Program-made: the position numbers and the translations under genes
In this document: one piece after another, positions 34,914 through 43,677 of the stretch
Numbering within the stretch: the stretch's first letter is position 1
How the letters are laid out: every line of letters starts with the position of its first letter
NCBI GenBank assembly: GCA_038040395.1
Contig: JBBPIJ010000002.1
Span: 1-64,000 of the forward strand
Origin: VAXT01 sp038040395
Lineage (GTDB): Bacteria > Actinomycetota > Thermoleophilia > Gaiellales > Gaiellaceae
DNA length: 64,000 nucleotides
Direction of reading: 5' to 3'
The notes under the pieces: model-generated
The model's database searches: none
Told to the model about the DNA's origin: nothing
The model's input: the letters and a program-made list of their open reading frames with translations, nothing else

Positions 34914-35822
34914 ATGTCTGTCGCGGAAGCCGAAGCACGCGAAGTCCGGCTCGACGCGCCGTCGGGGCTGTGGAGTGAGGCCTGGCGCCGCCTGCGTCGG
35001 AACCCGGGCGCGATCGTCGGCTTCGTCCTCGTCGCCGCCTTCGTGACGGTTGCGATCTTCGCTCCGCTGATCGCCACCCACGGCCCGCGGGAGCAGAATC
35101 TCTCGCTCCTGCAGGGGTCGTGCTGTCCCGGCCCCTCGGGGAGCCATTTCTTCGGTGTCGACGCGCTCGGGCGGGACCTCTTCTCCCGCGTGGTCTACGG
35201 CGCCCGCTTCTCGCTGCTGATCGGCGTCGTCTCGGTTGCCGTAGGGCTCTCGGTCGGGCTTCTGATCGGCGCGGTTGCCGGCTACCTCGGCGGGTGGATC
35301 GATTCGATCCTCATGCGGCTGATGGACATCATGCTGTCCATCCCAGGCCTGCTCCTTGCGATCGGGATCGTCGCGGCGCTGGGGCCTGGGCTGACGCAGA
35401 TCATGATCGCCGTCGGCGCGACGCAGGTTCCGATCTTCGCCAGGCTCTTACGCGGCTCCATCCTCGCGACGAGGGAGGCGGACTACGTCTTGGCCGCGCG
35501 GGCGGTCGGCGTCAAGAGGCGGTCGATCCTCGTCTCGCACATCCTCCCGAACTCGCTCTCGCCCGTGATCGTGCAGGGGACGCTCGCGCTCGCGACCGCG
35601 ATCATCGACGTTGCCGGCCTTGGCTTCCTGGGGCTCGGCCCGCAGGATCCCTCGACGCCGGAGTGGGGGACGATGCTCACCGACACGACTCGCTACCTCC
35701 AGACGGCGCCCTTCCTTGCCCTGATCCCGGGCGCCGCGATCGTCGTCTCCGTGCTCGGCTTCAACTTGATCGGCGACGGCCTGCGCGAGGCGCTCGATCC
35801 GAGGTTCAGAGGCCGCGCCTAG
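34914..35822 (+). CDS. ABC transporter permease, DppC/OppC type, copy 1
   Basis: 302 residues. N-terminal cytosolic tail, first helix PGAIVGFVLVAAFVTVAIFAP, OppC-type loop HFFGVDALGRDLFSRVVYGAR (about 75-95), then helices and the EAA motif DYVLAARAVGVKRRSILVSH (about 190-209). Second half of the channel with the preceding DppB-type protein. No ATPase follows within this cassette; both copies probably share the ATPase pair at 39487-41582. Confidence 0.92.
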   Translation: MSVAEAEAREVRLDAPSGLWSEAWRRLRRNPGAIVGFVLVAAFVTVAIFAPLIATHGPREQNLSLLQGSCCPGPSGSHFFGVDALGRDLFSRVVYGARFSLLIGVVSVAVGLSVGLLIGAVAGYLGGWIDSILMRLMDIMLSIPGLLLAIGIVAALGPGLTQIMIAVGATQVPIFARLLRGSILATREADYVLAARAVGVKRRSILVSHILPNSLSPVIVQGTLALATAIIDVAGLGFLGLGPQDPSTPEWGTMLTDTTRYLQTAPFLALIPGAAIVVSVLGFNLIGDGLREALDPRFRGRA

Positions 35823-35897
35823 CGCAACGGCCGTCTTACCTTGCAATACTGCCTCGCTTGCCCGCGAGGGGCGGGTGCCGCAGAAAAGGAGAGCTTC

Positions 35898-37550
35898 ATG
35901 AGGAGAATCGCACTCAAATTTGGCTTGGTCGCTGCTGCCTTCACCGGCGTCTTGCTCGTGACGCTGGGTCTCGGAGGCTCGAGCAGCGCGCGACCGACGT
36001 TGATCTACGCCGGCGCGGGGGATCCGACCTATCTCGATCCCGGGTTGGTCTCGGACGGCGAGTCGTTCCGCGTGTCCGAAGCGATCATGGAGGGCCTGGT
36101 ATTTCTGAAGCCGGGAACCACCACCGTCAAGCCGAGGCTCGCGACCAAGTGGTCGGCGTCGCGCGACGGGAAGACGTGGACGTTCTGGCTTCGTAGAGGT
36201 GTGAAGTTCCACGACGGAACGGCGTTCAACTCGTCCGCTGTCTGCGCCAACTTCAACCGTTGGTACAACTGGCGTGGGGCATTCCAGGACGCGTCTGCCA
36301 CCTACTACTACCAGGCGATCTACGGAGGCTTCAAGGTCAACGAGGTCAGTGGCCTGTCGCCACCGCTCTTCAGGAGCTGCACTGCGAGGGGCAAGTACAA
36401 GGCCATCGTCAAGCTGAGGCGGAAGTCGGGAACGTTCCTCCCGTCGCTGGTCATCTCCTCGTTCGCGATGCAGAGCCCGACAGCGATGAAGAAGTACGGC
36501 GCTGATCAGGGCGAGCTGCGGAACGGGACGTTCGTGCCCACCGGCTCGTATGCCTTTTCGCATCCAACCGGGACTGGCCCGTTCAGGTTCAAGTCTTGGA
36601 CAGTCGGCCAGAAGGTCGAACTGACCCGAAGCGGCAACTACTGGGGCACGAAGGCGAAAATCGACCGGTTGATCATTCGCCCGATCGGGACGCCGACCGC
36701 ACGCCTTCAGGCGCTCCAGAACGGCGAGGTCAACGCATACGACCTGGCCGCGCCCCAGGATGTGGCGACGATCCGGGCAAACTCCAAGCTCAAGACCATC
36801 ACGCGGTCTCCGTTCAACGTGGCCTACGTGACGATCCACCAGGGGCCTGGTTCGGTGATGAACGATCTCAAGGTGCGGCAAGCGGTCGCCCACGGCCTCA
36901 ACCGCACCCAGGTCGTGAATCAGTTCTATTTCGGCGCCGGCAAGCTCGCGCAGGAGTTCATCCCGCCGAGCCTCCCCGGATGGTCGAGCAAGGTCCAGAA
37001 GTACGCGTACAACCCGACGCAGTCAAAAGCACTCCTCAACTCGTCGGCCTGCAAGGTGCCGTGCAAGATCGACTTCTGGTACCCGACGAGCATTTCCAGG
37101 CCGTACATGCCTGACCCGGCCCGGAACTTCCAGGCATTCCAGGCAAGCCTCGAGGCCTCAGGCTTCTCGGTGACACCGCACAGCGCACCGTGGCGCCCGA
37201 CCTACGTGGCGAAGGTGAACGATGGAACGGCCGGCGATCTGAACCTGATCGGCTGGTCCGGTGACTACGGCGATCCGGACAACTTCGTCGGCACGTTCTT
37301 CAAGAGCTACAGCGCTCAGTTCGGCTTCCAGAATCCCGCGATCTTCAAAATCCTGACGCGGGCAGCGAACGAGACGAACGCCGCGAAGCGGATTGCGCTG
37401 TACAAGCAAGCGAACGAAATGCTCATGAAGTACCTGCCGGGAGTGCCGTACGCCCACTCGGTGTCGTTCATCGGCGCCGAGAAGCGTGTGAAGAATCTGA
37501 TCGCGACCCCAGTCGGCGGGACGTGGTTCCAGTACGCAACGGTCGGGTGA
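35898..37550 (+). CDS. ABC transporter substrate-binding protein, family 5, copy 2
   Basis: 550 residues from ATG at 35898 after AAAAGGAGAG. Closely parallels copy 1 (YLDPGLVSDGESFRVSEAIM, VKFHDGTAFNSSAVCANFNR, HPTGTGPFRFKSW, NYWGTKAKIDRLII). The signal segment MRRIALKFGLVAAAFTGVLL is followed by GLGGSSSARP with no Cys, so unlike copy 1 it is not a lipoprotein and should be secreted or anchored by an uncleaved signal. The 75-base gap before it holds a small CCTCGC/GCGAGG hairpin. Basic residues are more frequent than in copy 1, hinting at a different ligand. Confidence 0.9.
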   Translation: MRRIALKFGLVAAAFTGVLLVTLGLGGSSSARPTLIYAGAGDPTYLDPGLVSDGESFRVSEAIMEGLVFLKPGTTTVKPRLATKWSASRDGKTWTFWLRRGVKFHDGTAFNSSAVCANFNRWYNWRGAFQDASATYYYQAIYGGFKVNEVSGLSPPLFRSCTARGKYKAIVKLRRKSGTFLPSLVISSFAMQSPTAMKKYGADQGELRNGTFVPTGSYAFSHPTGTGPFRFKSWTVGQKVELTRSGNYWGTKAKIDRLIIRPIGTPTARLQALQNGEVNAYDLAAPQDVATIRANSKLKTITRSPFNVAYVTIHQGPGSVMNDLKVRQAVAHGLNRTQVVNQFYFGAGKLAQEFIPPSLPGWSSKVQKYAYNPTQSKALLNSSACKVPCKIDFWYPTSISRPYMPDPARNFQAFQASLEASGFSVTPHSAPWRPTYVAKVNDGTAGDLNLIGWSGDYGDPDNFVGTFFKSYSAQFGFQNPAIFKILTRAANETNAAKRIALYKQANEMLMKYLPGVPYAHSVSFIGAEKRVKNLIATPVGGTWFQYATVG

Positions 37551-37568
37551 TCTAGAACGGAATAGAGA

Positions 37569-37617
37569 CAGCCGGCGGACGACGACATAAATGCTTCGGT
37601 ACGTCGTCCGCCGGCTG
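37569..37617 (+). promoter_or_regulatory. Perfect 16-bp hairpin around the first permease start codon, copy 2
   Basis: Left arm 37569-37584 is exactly complementary to 37602-37617; the 17-base loop holds the ATG at 37591. Same stem sequence as the copy at 33892-33934, but the loop and downstream codons have diverged. Confidence 0.9.
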
Positions 37618-38595
37618 CTCCTGATCGTCCCGATCCTGTTCGGGGTCTCGATTCTCGTCTTCTTCTGGGTGCGGGCACTGCCCGGCAGCCCGATCTCATC
37701 TCTGCTAGGGGAGCGCGCAACCCCACAGCTCGTCGAGCAGTACAGGGAGCGCTACGGCTTCAACGAGCCGGTGTACAAGCAGTACTACAAGCAGCTCAAA
37801 TCATGGGGAAAGGCCGACTTCGGCAACTCGATCGCAACGCACCGTAGGGTCAGCGAGGAGATCAAGCAGCGGTTCCCCGCCACCCTCGAGCTGACAATTG
37901 CCGCAATGATCTTCGCCGTGGGGGTCGGCGTCCCGCTCGGGTTCTTCGCGGCGAAAAGGCACGGCCGCCTCTTTGACCACGCGAGCCTGTTCTTATCGCT
38001 GATCGGGATCTCGATCCCGGTCTTCTTCCTTGCCATCATCCTCAAGTACGTCTTCGCCGTGCGGCTCCACTTACTCCCGACGGTCGGACGGATCGACGTC
38101 CTCATCGATACGAAGCACCCGACGAACTTCTACCTCCTCGACGCGATCATCACCCGCGACTGGCACACGCTCTGGGACGTGCTCAAGCACCTCGTTCTTC
38201 CGGCAGTCGCGCTTGGCTCCATTCCTCTCGCCATCGTCACCCGCATCACGCGCGCCGCGGTGCTCGACGTCCAGAACGAGGACTACGTGCGCACGGCACG
38301 TGCGAAAGGCCTGCCTCCACGCACGGTTGACACTCGCCACGTGCTGCGAAACGCGCTCTTGCCGATCTCGACGATCATCGGGCTCCAGGCGGGATTGCTC
38401 CTCTCCGGGGCTGTGCTCACCGAGACCGTCTTCGCCTTCCCGGGCATCGGCTCGTGGCTCCGCGACGCGATCTTCAACCGCGACTACCCCGTGATCCAGG
38501 GCGGGATCCTCTTCGTCGCGCTCGTCTTCGTCCTCGTGAACCTGATCGTGGACATCTCGTACGCGATCATCAACCCGCGAATCCGGTACTCATGA
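37591..38595 (+). CDS. ABC transporter permease, DppB/OppB type, copy 2
   Basis: 334 residues, the same length as copy 1 and alignable without obvious gaps (VVRRLLLIVPILFGVSILVF; EAA region DYVRTARAKGLPPRTVDTRH). Its 3' end overlaps the next permease by four bases (ATGA), whereas in copy 1 the genes merely abut. Start codon in the loop of a 16-bp hairpin. Confidence 0.93.
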   Translation: MLRYVVRRLLLIVPILFGVSILVFFWVRALPGSPISSLLGERATPQLVEQYRERYGFNEPVYKQYYKQLKSWGKADFGNSIATHRRVSEEIKQRFPATLELTIAAMIFAVGVGVPLGFFAAKRHGRLFDHASLFLSLIGISIPVFFLAIILKYVFAVRLHLLPTVGRIDVLIDTKHPTNFYLLDAIITRDWHTLWDVLKHLVLPAVALGSIPLAIVTRITRAAVLDVQNEDYVRTARAKGLPPRTVDTRHVLRNALLPISTIIGLQAGLLLSGAVLTETVFAFPGIGSWLRDAIFNRDYPVIQGGILFVALVFVLVNLIVDISYAIINPRIRYS

Positions 38596-39500
38596 GCGTC
38601 GCCGAGCTCGAGTCGGCCGAGATCACAATCGAGGGCCCGAGCGGGCTCTGGGGCGAGGCGTGGTACCGGTTGGTCAGGAACCCCGGTGCGATCATCGGCG
38701 CCATCCTGGTCACGGTCTTCGTCGCGACAGCGGCCTTCGCCTCCGTGCTTGCTCCTGACCGGCCGGATCATCAGGACCTCAGCCTGCTGCGGAACGGGCA
38801 GGCGGTCGGGCCGAGCTGGGATCACTGGCTCGGAATCGACACGCTCGGGCGGGACGAGTTCTCGCGGATCATCTACGGGGCTCGGTTCTCCCTGCTCGTA
38901 GGGATCGTCGCCGTGGCGATCGGCCTTTCGGTCGGGATGCTGCTTGGCTCGATCGCCGGCTACGCAGGCGGCTTGATCGACTCTGTGATCATGCGTGCGA
39001 TGGACGTCATGCTCGCCATCCCTCAACTGCTCCTGGCCATCGGCATCGTCGCGGCACTCGGCCCCGGGCTCGGCAAGATCACGGTCGCGATCGGCATCGT
39101 CAACGTCCCGATCTTCGCGAGGCTCTTACGCGGCTCCGTTCTGTCGCAGAAGGAGAACGACTTCGTCATGGCGGCCCGGGCGATCGGCGTCAGGCGCCGC
39201 TCGATCCTCTTCTCGCACATCATTCCGAACTCGATCTCGCCGGTGATCGTCCAGGGCACGCTGGCTATGGCGACCGCGATCATCGACGTCGCCGGCCTCG
39301 GCTTCCTGGGCCTCGGTCCGCAGGATCCGGCGACGCCGGAGTGGGGGACGATGCTGACGAACGCGAACGACTATCTCGTCAGCACGCCGTTCCTCGCGAT
39401 CGTCCCCGGCATCGCGATCGTCCTTTCGGTGCTCGGCTTCAACCTCATCGGCGACGGCCTCCGCGAGGCCCTGGATCCCAAGCTCCGTGGCAGACACTAG
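38592..39500 (+). CDS. ABC transporter permease, DppC/OppC type, copy 2
   Basis: 302 residues from ATG at 38592, same length as copy 1. HWLGIDTLGRDEFSRIIYGARFS and EAA motif DFVMAARAIGVRRRSILFSH are conserved. Translationally coupled to the preceding permease (ATGA) and to the following ATPase (14-base overlap), so this cassette is the one physically joined to the ATPases. Confidence 0.92.
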   Translation: MSVAELESAEITIEGPSGLWGEAWYRLVRNPGAIIGAILVTVFVATAAFASVLAPDRPDHQDLSLLRNGQAVGPSWDHWLGIDTLGRDEFSRIIYGARFSLLVGIVAVAIGLSVGMLLGSIAGYAGGLIDSVIMRAMDVMLAIPQLLLAIGIVAALGPGLGKITVAIGIVNVPIFARLLRGSVLSQKENDFVMAARAIGVRRRSILFSHIIPNSISPVIVQGTLAMATAIIDVAGLGFLGLGPQDPATPEWGTMLTNANDYLVSTPFLAIVPGIAIVLSVLGFNLIGDGLREALDPKLRGRH

Positions 39501-40509
39501 GGAAGCGCTCCTCTCGGTCGAGGACCTGCGGGTCGAATTCTGGACCTCGCGCGGGACGATCTACGCCGTCAACGGCATCTCGTTCGACATCGCGCCCGGC
39601 GAGACGCTCGGCATCGTCGGCGAGTCGGGCTGCGGGAAGAGTGTGACCGCGCTCGCCCTCCTCGGCATCCTCCCGCGGGCCGGTCGCATTCGGACCGGGA
39701 AGGCCCTCTTCGGCGGCCGCGACCTCGTGCAACTCTCCGACCGCGAGCTTCGGCGCATTCGCGGCAAGGAGATCGCGATGATCTTCCAGGACCCGATGAC
39801 GAGCCTGAACCCGGTGCTCACGATTGGGCGGCAGATCCGCGAGGCGCTCGAGACGCACTTCGACATGAGGCGGGAAGAGGCGAACGTGCGCGCCGCCGAC
39901 CTTCTGGACCGCGTCGGCATCCCGAGCGCGAAGGCACGCCTCAGCGACTACCCGCACCAGTTCTCGGGCGGGATGCGCCAGCGGGCCATGATCGCGATGG
40001 CGCTCGCCTGCAAGCCGAAGCTGCTGATTGCCGACGAGCCGACGACAGCGCTCGACGTCACGATCCAGGCCCAGATCCTCAACCTTCTCCGTGAGCTCGT
40101 GGCCGAAGAGGATGCTGCGCTGATCCTGATCACGCACGACCTTGGAGTCGTGGCCGGTATGTGCGAGCGGGTGAACGTGATGTACGCGGGCATGTTCATG
40201 GAGACCGGCTCGGCCCGGCAGCTCTTCGCGAGGCCACGGCACCCGTACACGCTCGGGCTCCTCCAGTCGATCCCGCGGCTCGACGCGGCCCGGAAGACCC
40301 GCCTTCAGCCGATCTCGGGGAATCCGCGCGACATGCTCGGGCCGCCCGCCGCCTGCCCCTTCCAGCCGCGCTGCCGGTACGAGGTCGAGGCCTCCAGCCA
40401 GGAAGTGCCTCCTCTCGTCGAGATCGAGCCCGGCCACAACGTCGCCTGCTTCAACCCGGTGCCCGAGGGCGAGTGGCAGACGTCAAGAGACGCCGTGGTC
40501 GCCTCGTGA
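39487..40509 (+). CDS. Oligopeptide-type ABC transporter ATPase, DppD/OppD type
   Basis: 340 residues from GTG at 39487. Walker A GESGCGKS (about residues 40-47), Q loop FQDPMTSLNP, signature FSGGMRQR (about 158-165), Walker B LLIADEPTTALD, H loop LILITHDLGVVAG. The C-terminal oligopeptide-specific region includes HPYTLGLLQSIP and a Cys pattern (ACPFQPRCRYE ... ACF) typical of the iron-sulphur-binding tail of this family. Pairs with the next gene to power import for one or both upstream cassettes. Confidence 0.94.
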   Translation: MADTREALLSVEDLRVEFWTSRGTIYAVNGISFDIAPGETLGIVGESGCGKSVTALALLGILPRAGRIRTGKALFGGRDLVQLSDRELRRIRGKEIAMIFQDPMTSLNPVLTIGRQIREALETHFDMRREEANVRAADLLDRVGIPSAKARLSDYPHQFSGGMRQRAMIAMALACKPKLLIADEPTTALDVTIQAQILNLLRELVAEEDAALILITHDLGVVAGMCERVNVMYAGMFMETGSARQLFARPRHPYTLGLLQSIPRLDAARKTRLQPISGNPRDMLGPPAACPFQPRCRYEVEASSQEVPPLVEIEPGHNVACFNPVPEGEWQTSRDAVVAS

Positions 40510-41582
40510 GCACGAACGGCTCGCTGGTAGAGCTGGAGGACCTGAAGGTCTACTTTCCGATCAAGAGCGGGATCGTCCTCGACCGCCACGTCGGAGACAT
40601 CAAGGCCGTCGACGGGGTCACGCTCGACATCCGGCGCGGGGAGACGCTCGGTCTCGTCGGCGAGTCGGGCTGCGGAAAGTCGACCGTCGGCCGCACGATT
40701 CTGCGCCTCTACGACCCGACGAGCGGGAAGATCGTCTTCGACGGCACCGACATCACCAAGCTGGGCGAGAACGACATGCGCCCGCTGCGCCGGCGGATGC
40801 AGATGGTCTTCCAGGATCCCTTCGCGTCGCTGAACCCGCGCCACAGTGTGGGCCGCATCGTCGGCGAGCCGCTGAGGACGCACGGCCTGGTCACGCGGCG
40901 GGGCGTCGGTGGCCGCGTGCGCGAGCTGCTCGGAGTCGTCGGCCTGCCTGCGGACGCCGCAAGCCGCTACCCGCACGAGTTCTCCGGCGGCCAGCGCCAG
41001 CGCATCGGCCTCGCTCGCTCGCTGGCTCTGAACCCGGACTTCGTCGTGGCGGACGAGCCCGTCTCGGCACTCGATGTCTCGATCCAGGCGCAGATCATCA
41101 ACCTGCTCGAGAACCTCCAGGACGAGTTCGACCTCACGTATCTGTTCATCGCGCACGACCTGGCGGTCGTCCGCCACATCTCCGATCGGATCGCGGTCAT
41201 GTACCTGGGGACGATCGTCGAGATCTCGCCTGCGGAGGAGCTCTACGACAATCCGCTTCACCCGTACACGATCACCCTGCTCTCGGCCGTGCCGATCCCC
41301 GATCCCGAGGTCGAGCGGCAGCGCAGGACGATTCTCCTGCCAGGCGACCTCCCGAGCCCAGCGAATCCGCCTCCTGCGTGCCGTTTTCACACCCGCTGCC
41401 CCTACGTGCAGCCCACTCGTTGCAAAACCGACGTTCCGGAGCTGCGGAAGCTCGCCGACGGCCATCTGGCGGCCTGCCACTGGGCCGAGGACATCAAAGA
41501 GGGCCGAATCAAGCCAAAAACGTTGGATCCGATCTTCGACGCGGGTTTGCAGCCTCCACTCCCGGAAGTACCGCCCGTTTAG
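40506..41582 (+). CDS. Oligopeptide-type ABC transporter ATPase, DppF/OppF type
   Basis: 358 residues from GTG at 40506, overlapping the previous stop (GTGA). Walker A GESGCGKS, FQDPFASLNPRHSVG, signature FSGGQRQR, Walker B VVADEPVSALD, H loop FIAHDLAVV, and C-terminal HPYTITLLSAVP with CRFHTRCPYVQPTRC. Contains the KSGIVLDRHVGDIKAVDG segment of DppF proteins. Last gene of the transporter operon; 89 bases follow before the LuxR-type gene. Confidence 0.94.
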   Translation: MSTNGSLVELEDLKVYFPIKSGIVLDRHVGDIKAVDGVTLDIRRGETLGLVGESGCGKSTVGRTILRLYDPTSGKIVFDGTDITKLGENDMRPLRRRMQMVFQDPFASLNPRHSVGRIVGEPLRTHGLVTRRGVGGRVRELLGVVGLPADAASRYPHEFSGGQRQRIGLARSLALNPDFVVADEPVSALDVSIQAQIINLLENLQDEFDLTYLFIAHDLAVVRHISDRIAVMYLGTIVEISPAEELYDNPLHPYTITLLSAVPIPDPEVERQRRTILLPGDLPSPANPPPACRFHTRCPYVQPTRCKTDVPELRKLADGHLAACHWAEDIKEGRIKPKTLDPIFDAGLQPPLPEVPPV

Positions 41583-41671
41583 CGCAAAGGGCTACGCGAA
41601 AGCGGTAACCCTCGATTCAGGGAGACGGACTTCTAAAGCAGGTCGCATAGACCGCCGATACGCGGATTGTC

Positions 41672-42001
41672 GTGGATGCTGCAGAGCGCAAAGAGATCCT
41701 GTCCCGTTACGTCGACCACTCGCGTCGTTTCGATGCGGTGGCCGCAAGGCGCGGACAGGGCAACGCGGAGGTCATTCCGTTCGCCGCTCCCCTCAGGGAG
41801 CTCGAGCAGGAGCCGACCGCACGCGAGGTCGAGGTACTCCAGCTGATCTCGGAGGGCCTGGTCAACCGCGAGATCGGCCACCGGCTCTTCCTTTCGGAAG
41901 AGACCGTGAAGAGCCACGTACGGCACCTACTGGCGAAGCTACAAGCGCGCTCCCGCGCACATGCAGTCGCCGTAGGCTTCCGCCGCGGCATTATCGCCTA
42001 A
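41672..42001 (+). CDS. Short LuxR/GerE-type DNA-binding protein
   Basis: 109 residues from GTG at 41672. N-terminal ~50 residues without recognised domain, then a complete GerE helix-turn-helix: PTAREVEVLQLISEGLVNRE, RLFLSEETVKSHVRHLLAKL (about residues 48-95). No receiver or ATPase domain, so it is a minimal regulator that may act constitutively or through a partner. TACGCG seven bases before the start suggests a leaderless transcript. Confidence 0.8.
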   Translation: MDAAERKEILSRYVDHSRRFDAVAARRGQGNAEVIPFAAPLRELEQEPTAREVEVLQLISEGLVNREIGHRLFLSEETVKSHVRHLLAKLQARSRAHAVAVGFRRGIIA

Positions 42002-42020
42002 CCAGCCGGCGCGTTAGCCG

Positions 42021-42082
42021 CCGTTTTCCACACTTTGTGGATATCCCTCAACAGGGGGATGCCCAGCGCCTGTGGAAAACGG
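42021..42082. promoter_or_regulatory. Cluster of three DnaA-box-like nonamers within a 12-bp inverted repeat
   Basis: CCGTTTTCCACA (42021-42032) and its exact complement (42071-42082) each contain TTTTCCACA; between them TGTGGATAT (42036-42044) is the complement of ATATCCACA, one base from TTATCCACA. No terminator-like T run. The rest of the 230-base gap holds a CCCGGG/CCCGGG hairpin near 42117-42136 and a CCCCTTTTGGGG stem before the HD-GYP gene. Confidence 0.5.
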
Positions 42083-42231
42083 AAGCTACGACGTACTTAC
42101 CAAGCGATGATGCCCCCGGGATTCGCAGCCCGGGAAGCGAGGCGAAGCACCATTTTGCGCATTTCACTCTCTCCTCTGTTGGGGACTGACGGCAAGCAGA
42201 GGGTACCCCTTTTGGGGGAGGAATCAACACT

Positions 42232-43626
42232 TTGGCTGAAATTTCGCTGAAACTCATCGACCACCTGGTAACCAATGCGGAGAGTCGTGTGCGGGCATAC
42301 ACGGGGCTACTCGCGGGCCTGAGCCTTGCGGTGTTCGTTGGCCTGGCGGCGAGTGGGTACGGCCTTGGTAATCCTTGGGCTGTTGGCGCGCTCTGTATTG
42401 CCGGCGCTTTGGCTCAACGGGGACAGGTCGCGCTTTCAGGTGCCTTAAAAGTTTCGATTTCGCTGTTTCCGATTCTCCTGGCCGCTGTGCTCTTCGGGCC
42501 CCTTGCGGCCATGCTCGTCTCGGTCTCGTCAATGCTGGGAGAGGACAGGAATCCGCTAACGAGGTGGGTGTGTTACGTCTCGAGTAGGTCGCTAACGGGA
42601 GCCATGGCGGGACTAGTTGCTATAGAGCTGAGCCATTCAACTCTCCCCTCGATACTCGCTGCGAGCGCCGCCGCGGCGGGTTGTACCCAAGTCCTTGATC
42701 TCGCTTTCGCGGCCGTCGCGTTCACGCTCCGAGGACATGGGAGCCCTCTTACGGTAGTGCGAACTCTCGGCCCTCTCTCTTTCACATCGATGCCGTTGTA
42801 CATCCCGGGAGTAGCGCTCCTGGGGCTGGGTTACGAGGCTGTGTCGCCGTGGGTTCTTCCCTTGTTCCTCGCTCCGGCACTCGCCGCACAGAGGTCTTTC
42901 GTCCTCTATCAAGCGGAGAGACGGCTAGCAAGCGATCTAGCAGAGGCGAACACGCATCTTGAGCGGGCCAACCTTTCGTTCGCTTCGGCCCTCGTGGCCA
43001 CTCTCGACGCGAGAGATCGCTACACAGCAGGACACTCGGCCGCGGTAGCAATCTATGCCCGAGACATTGCGTCGCGGATGGGTCTTTCGGCGGATCAGGT
43101 CCAGCTGGTTCACCTCTGCGGCCTTGTGCATGACATCGGGAAGATCGGGCTCCCTGCTGGGCTCCTCGAAAAGCCGGGCGCCCTCACGCTGGATGAACGC
43201 AGACAAATGGAAGAGCACCCCGTCATCGGAGAGCGCATTCTTGACAAAGTGGATGACTACGCAGAGATCGCAAGAATTGTCCGTCACCACCATGAGCGGA
43301 TAGACGGACAGGGCTATCCCGACGGCCTCGTTGGTGACGATATTCCGCTTCTCTCCCGAATCATCGCTGTGGCTGACGCATACAACGCAATGACTTCGGA
43401 TAGGCCCTACCGAGATGCGATGCCGAGCCGAGTCGCTCGCATGCGTCTCGCGCAGGCGGTAGAGAGTCAGTTTGACACGACTGTCACGGCTGCTTTTGAG
43501 GCCATTCTCGCAAGTGGTGACGAGTCTTATCGGTCCGGTACGAGATTTGATTTCGACCTCGATGTGAACGACCCGGAGCTAGCCATCGCGCCCGCTTCGC
43601 TAAGAGCTGTCGAAGACGTGGCTTAG
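42232..43626 (+). CDS. Membrane HD-GYP domain protein (probable cyclic-di-GMP phosphodiesterase)
   Basis: 464 residues from TTG at 42232 (GGGGGAGG nine to ten bases upstream). Six to eight hydrophobic segments (about residues 20-225) resembling a MASE-type membrane sensor, a short coiled coil (LASDLAEANTHLERANLSF), then the HD-GYP domain: HSAAVAIYARDIA, LVHDIGKIGLP (HD, about 300), HHHERIDGQGYPDGL (GYP, about 352-366), DRPYRDAM. Likely hydrolyses c-di-GMP or another cyclic dinucleotide. No other c-di-GMP gene in the window. Codon usage is visibly more A/T-rich than neighbours. Confidence 0.88.
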   Translation: MAEISLKLIDHLVTNAESRVRAYTGLLAGLSLAVFVGLAASGYGLGNPWAVGALCIAGALAQRGQVALSGALKVSISLFPILLAAVLFGPLAAMLVSVSSMLGEDRNPLTRWVCYVSSRSLTGAMAGLVAIELSHSTLPSILAASAAAAGCTQVLDLAFAAVAFTLRGHGSPLTVVRTLGPLSFTSMPLYIPGVALLGLGYEAVSPWVLPLFLAPALAAQRSFVLYQAERRLASDLAEANTHLERANLSFASALVATLDARDRYTAGHSAAVAIYARDIASRMGLSADQVQLVHLCGLVHDIGKIGLPAGLLEKPGALTLDERRQMEEHPVIGERILDKVDDYAEIARIVRHHHERIDGQGYPDGLVGDDIPLLSRIIAVADAYNAMTSDRPYRDAMPSRVARMRLAQAVESQFDTTVTAAFEAILASGDESYRSGTRFDFDLDVNDPELAIAPASLRAVEDVA

Positions 43627-43677
43627 CTCCAAACCGAGCACTCCGGATGCCAAGACCTCCGGTGGATGCTCGAGGAC

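Noticed and set aside
42021..42082. The 12-bp inverted repeat as a terminator of the LuxR-type gene
   Set aside because: The loop would be 38 bases and no T run follows.
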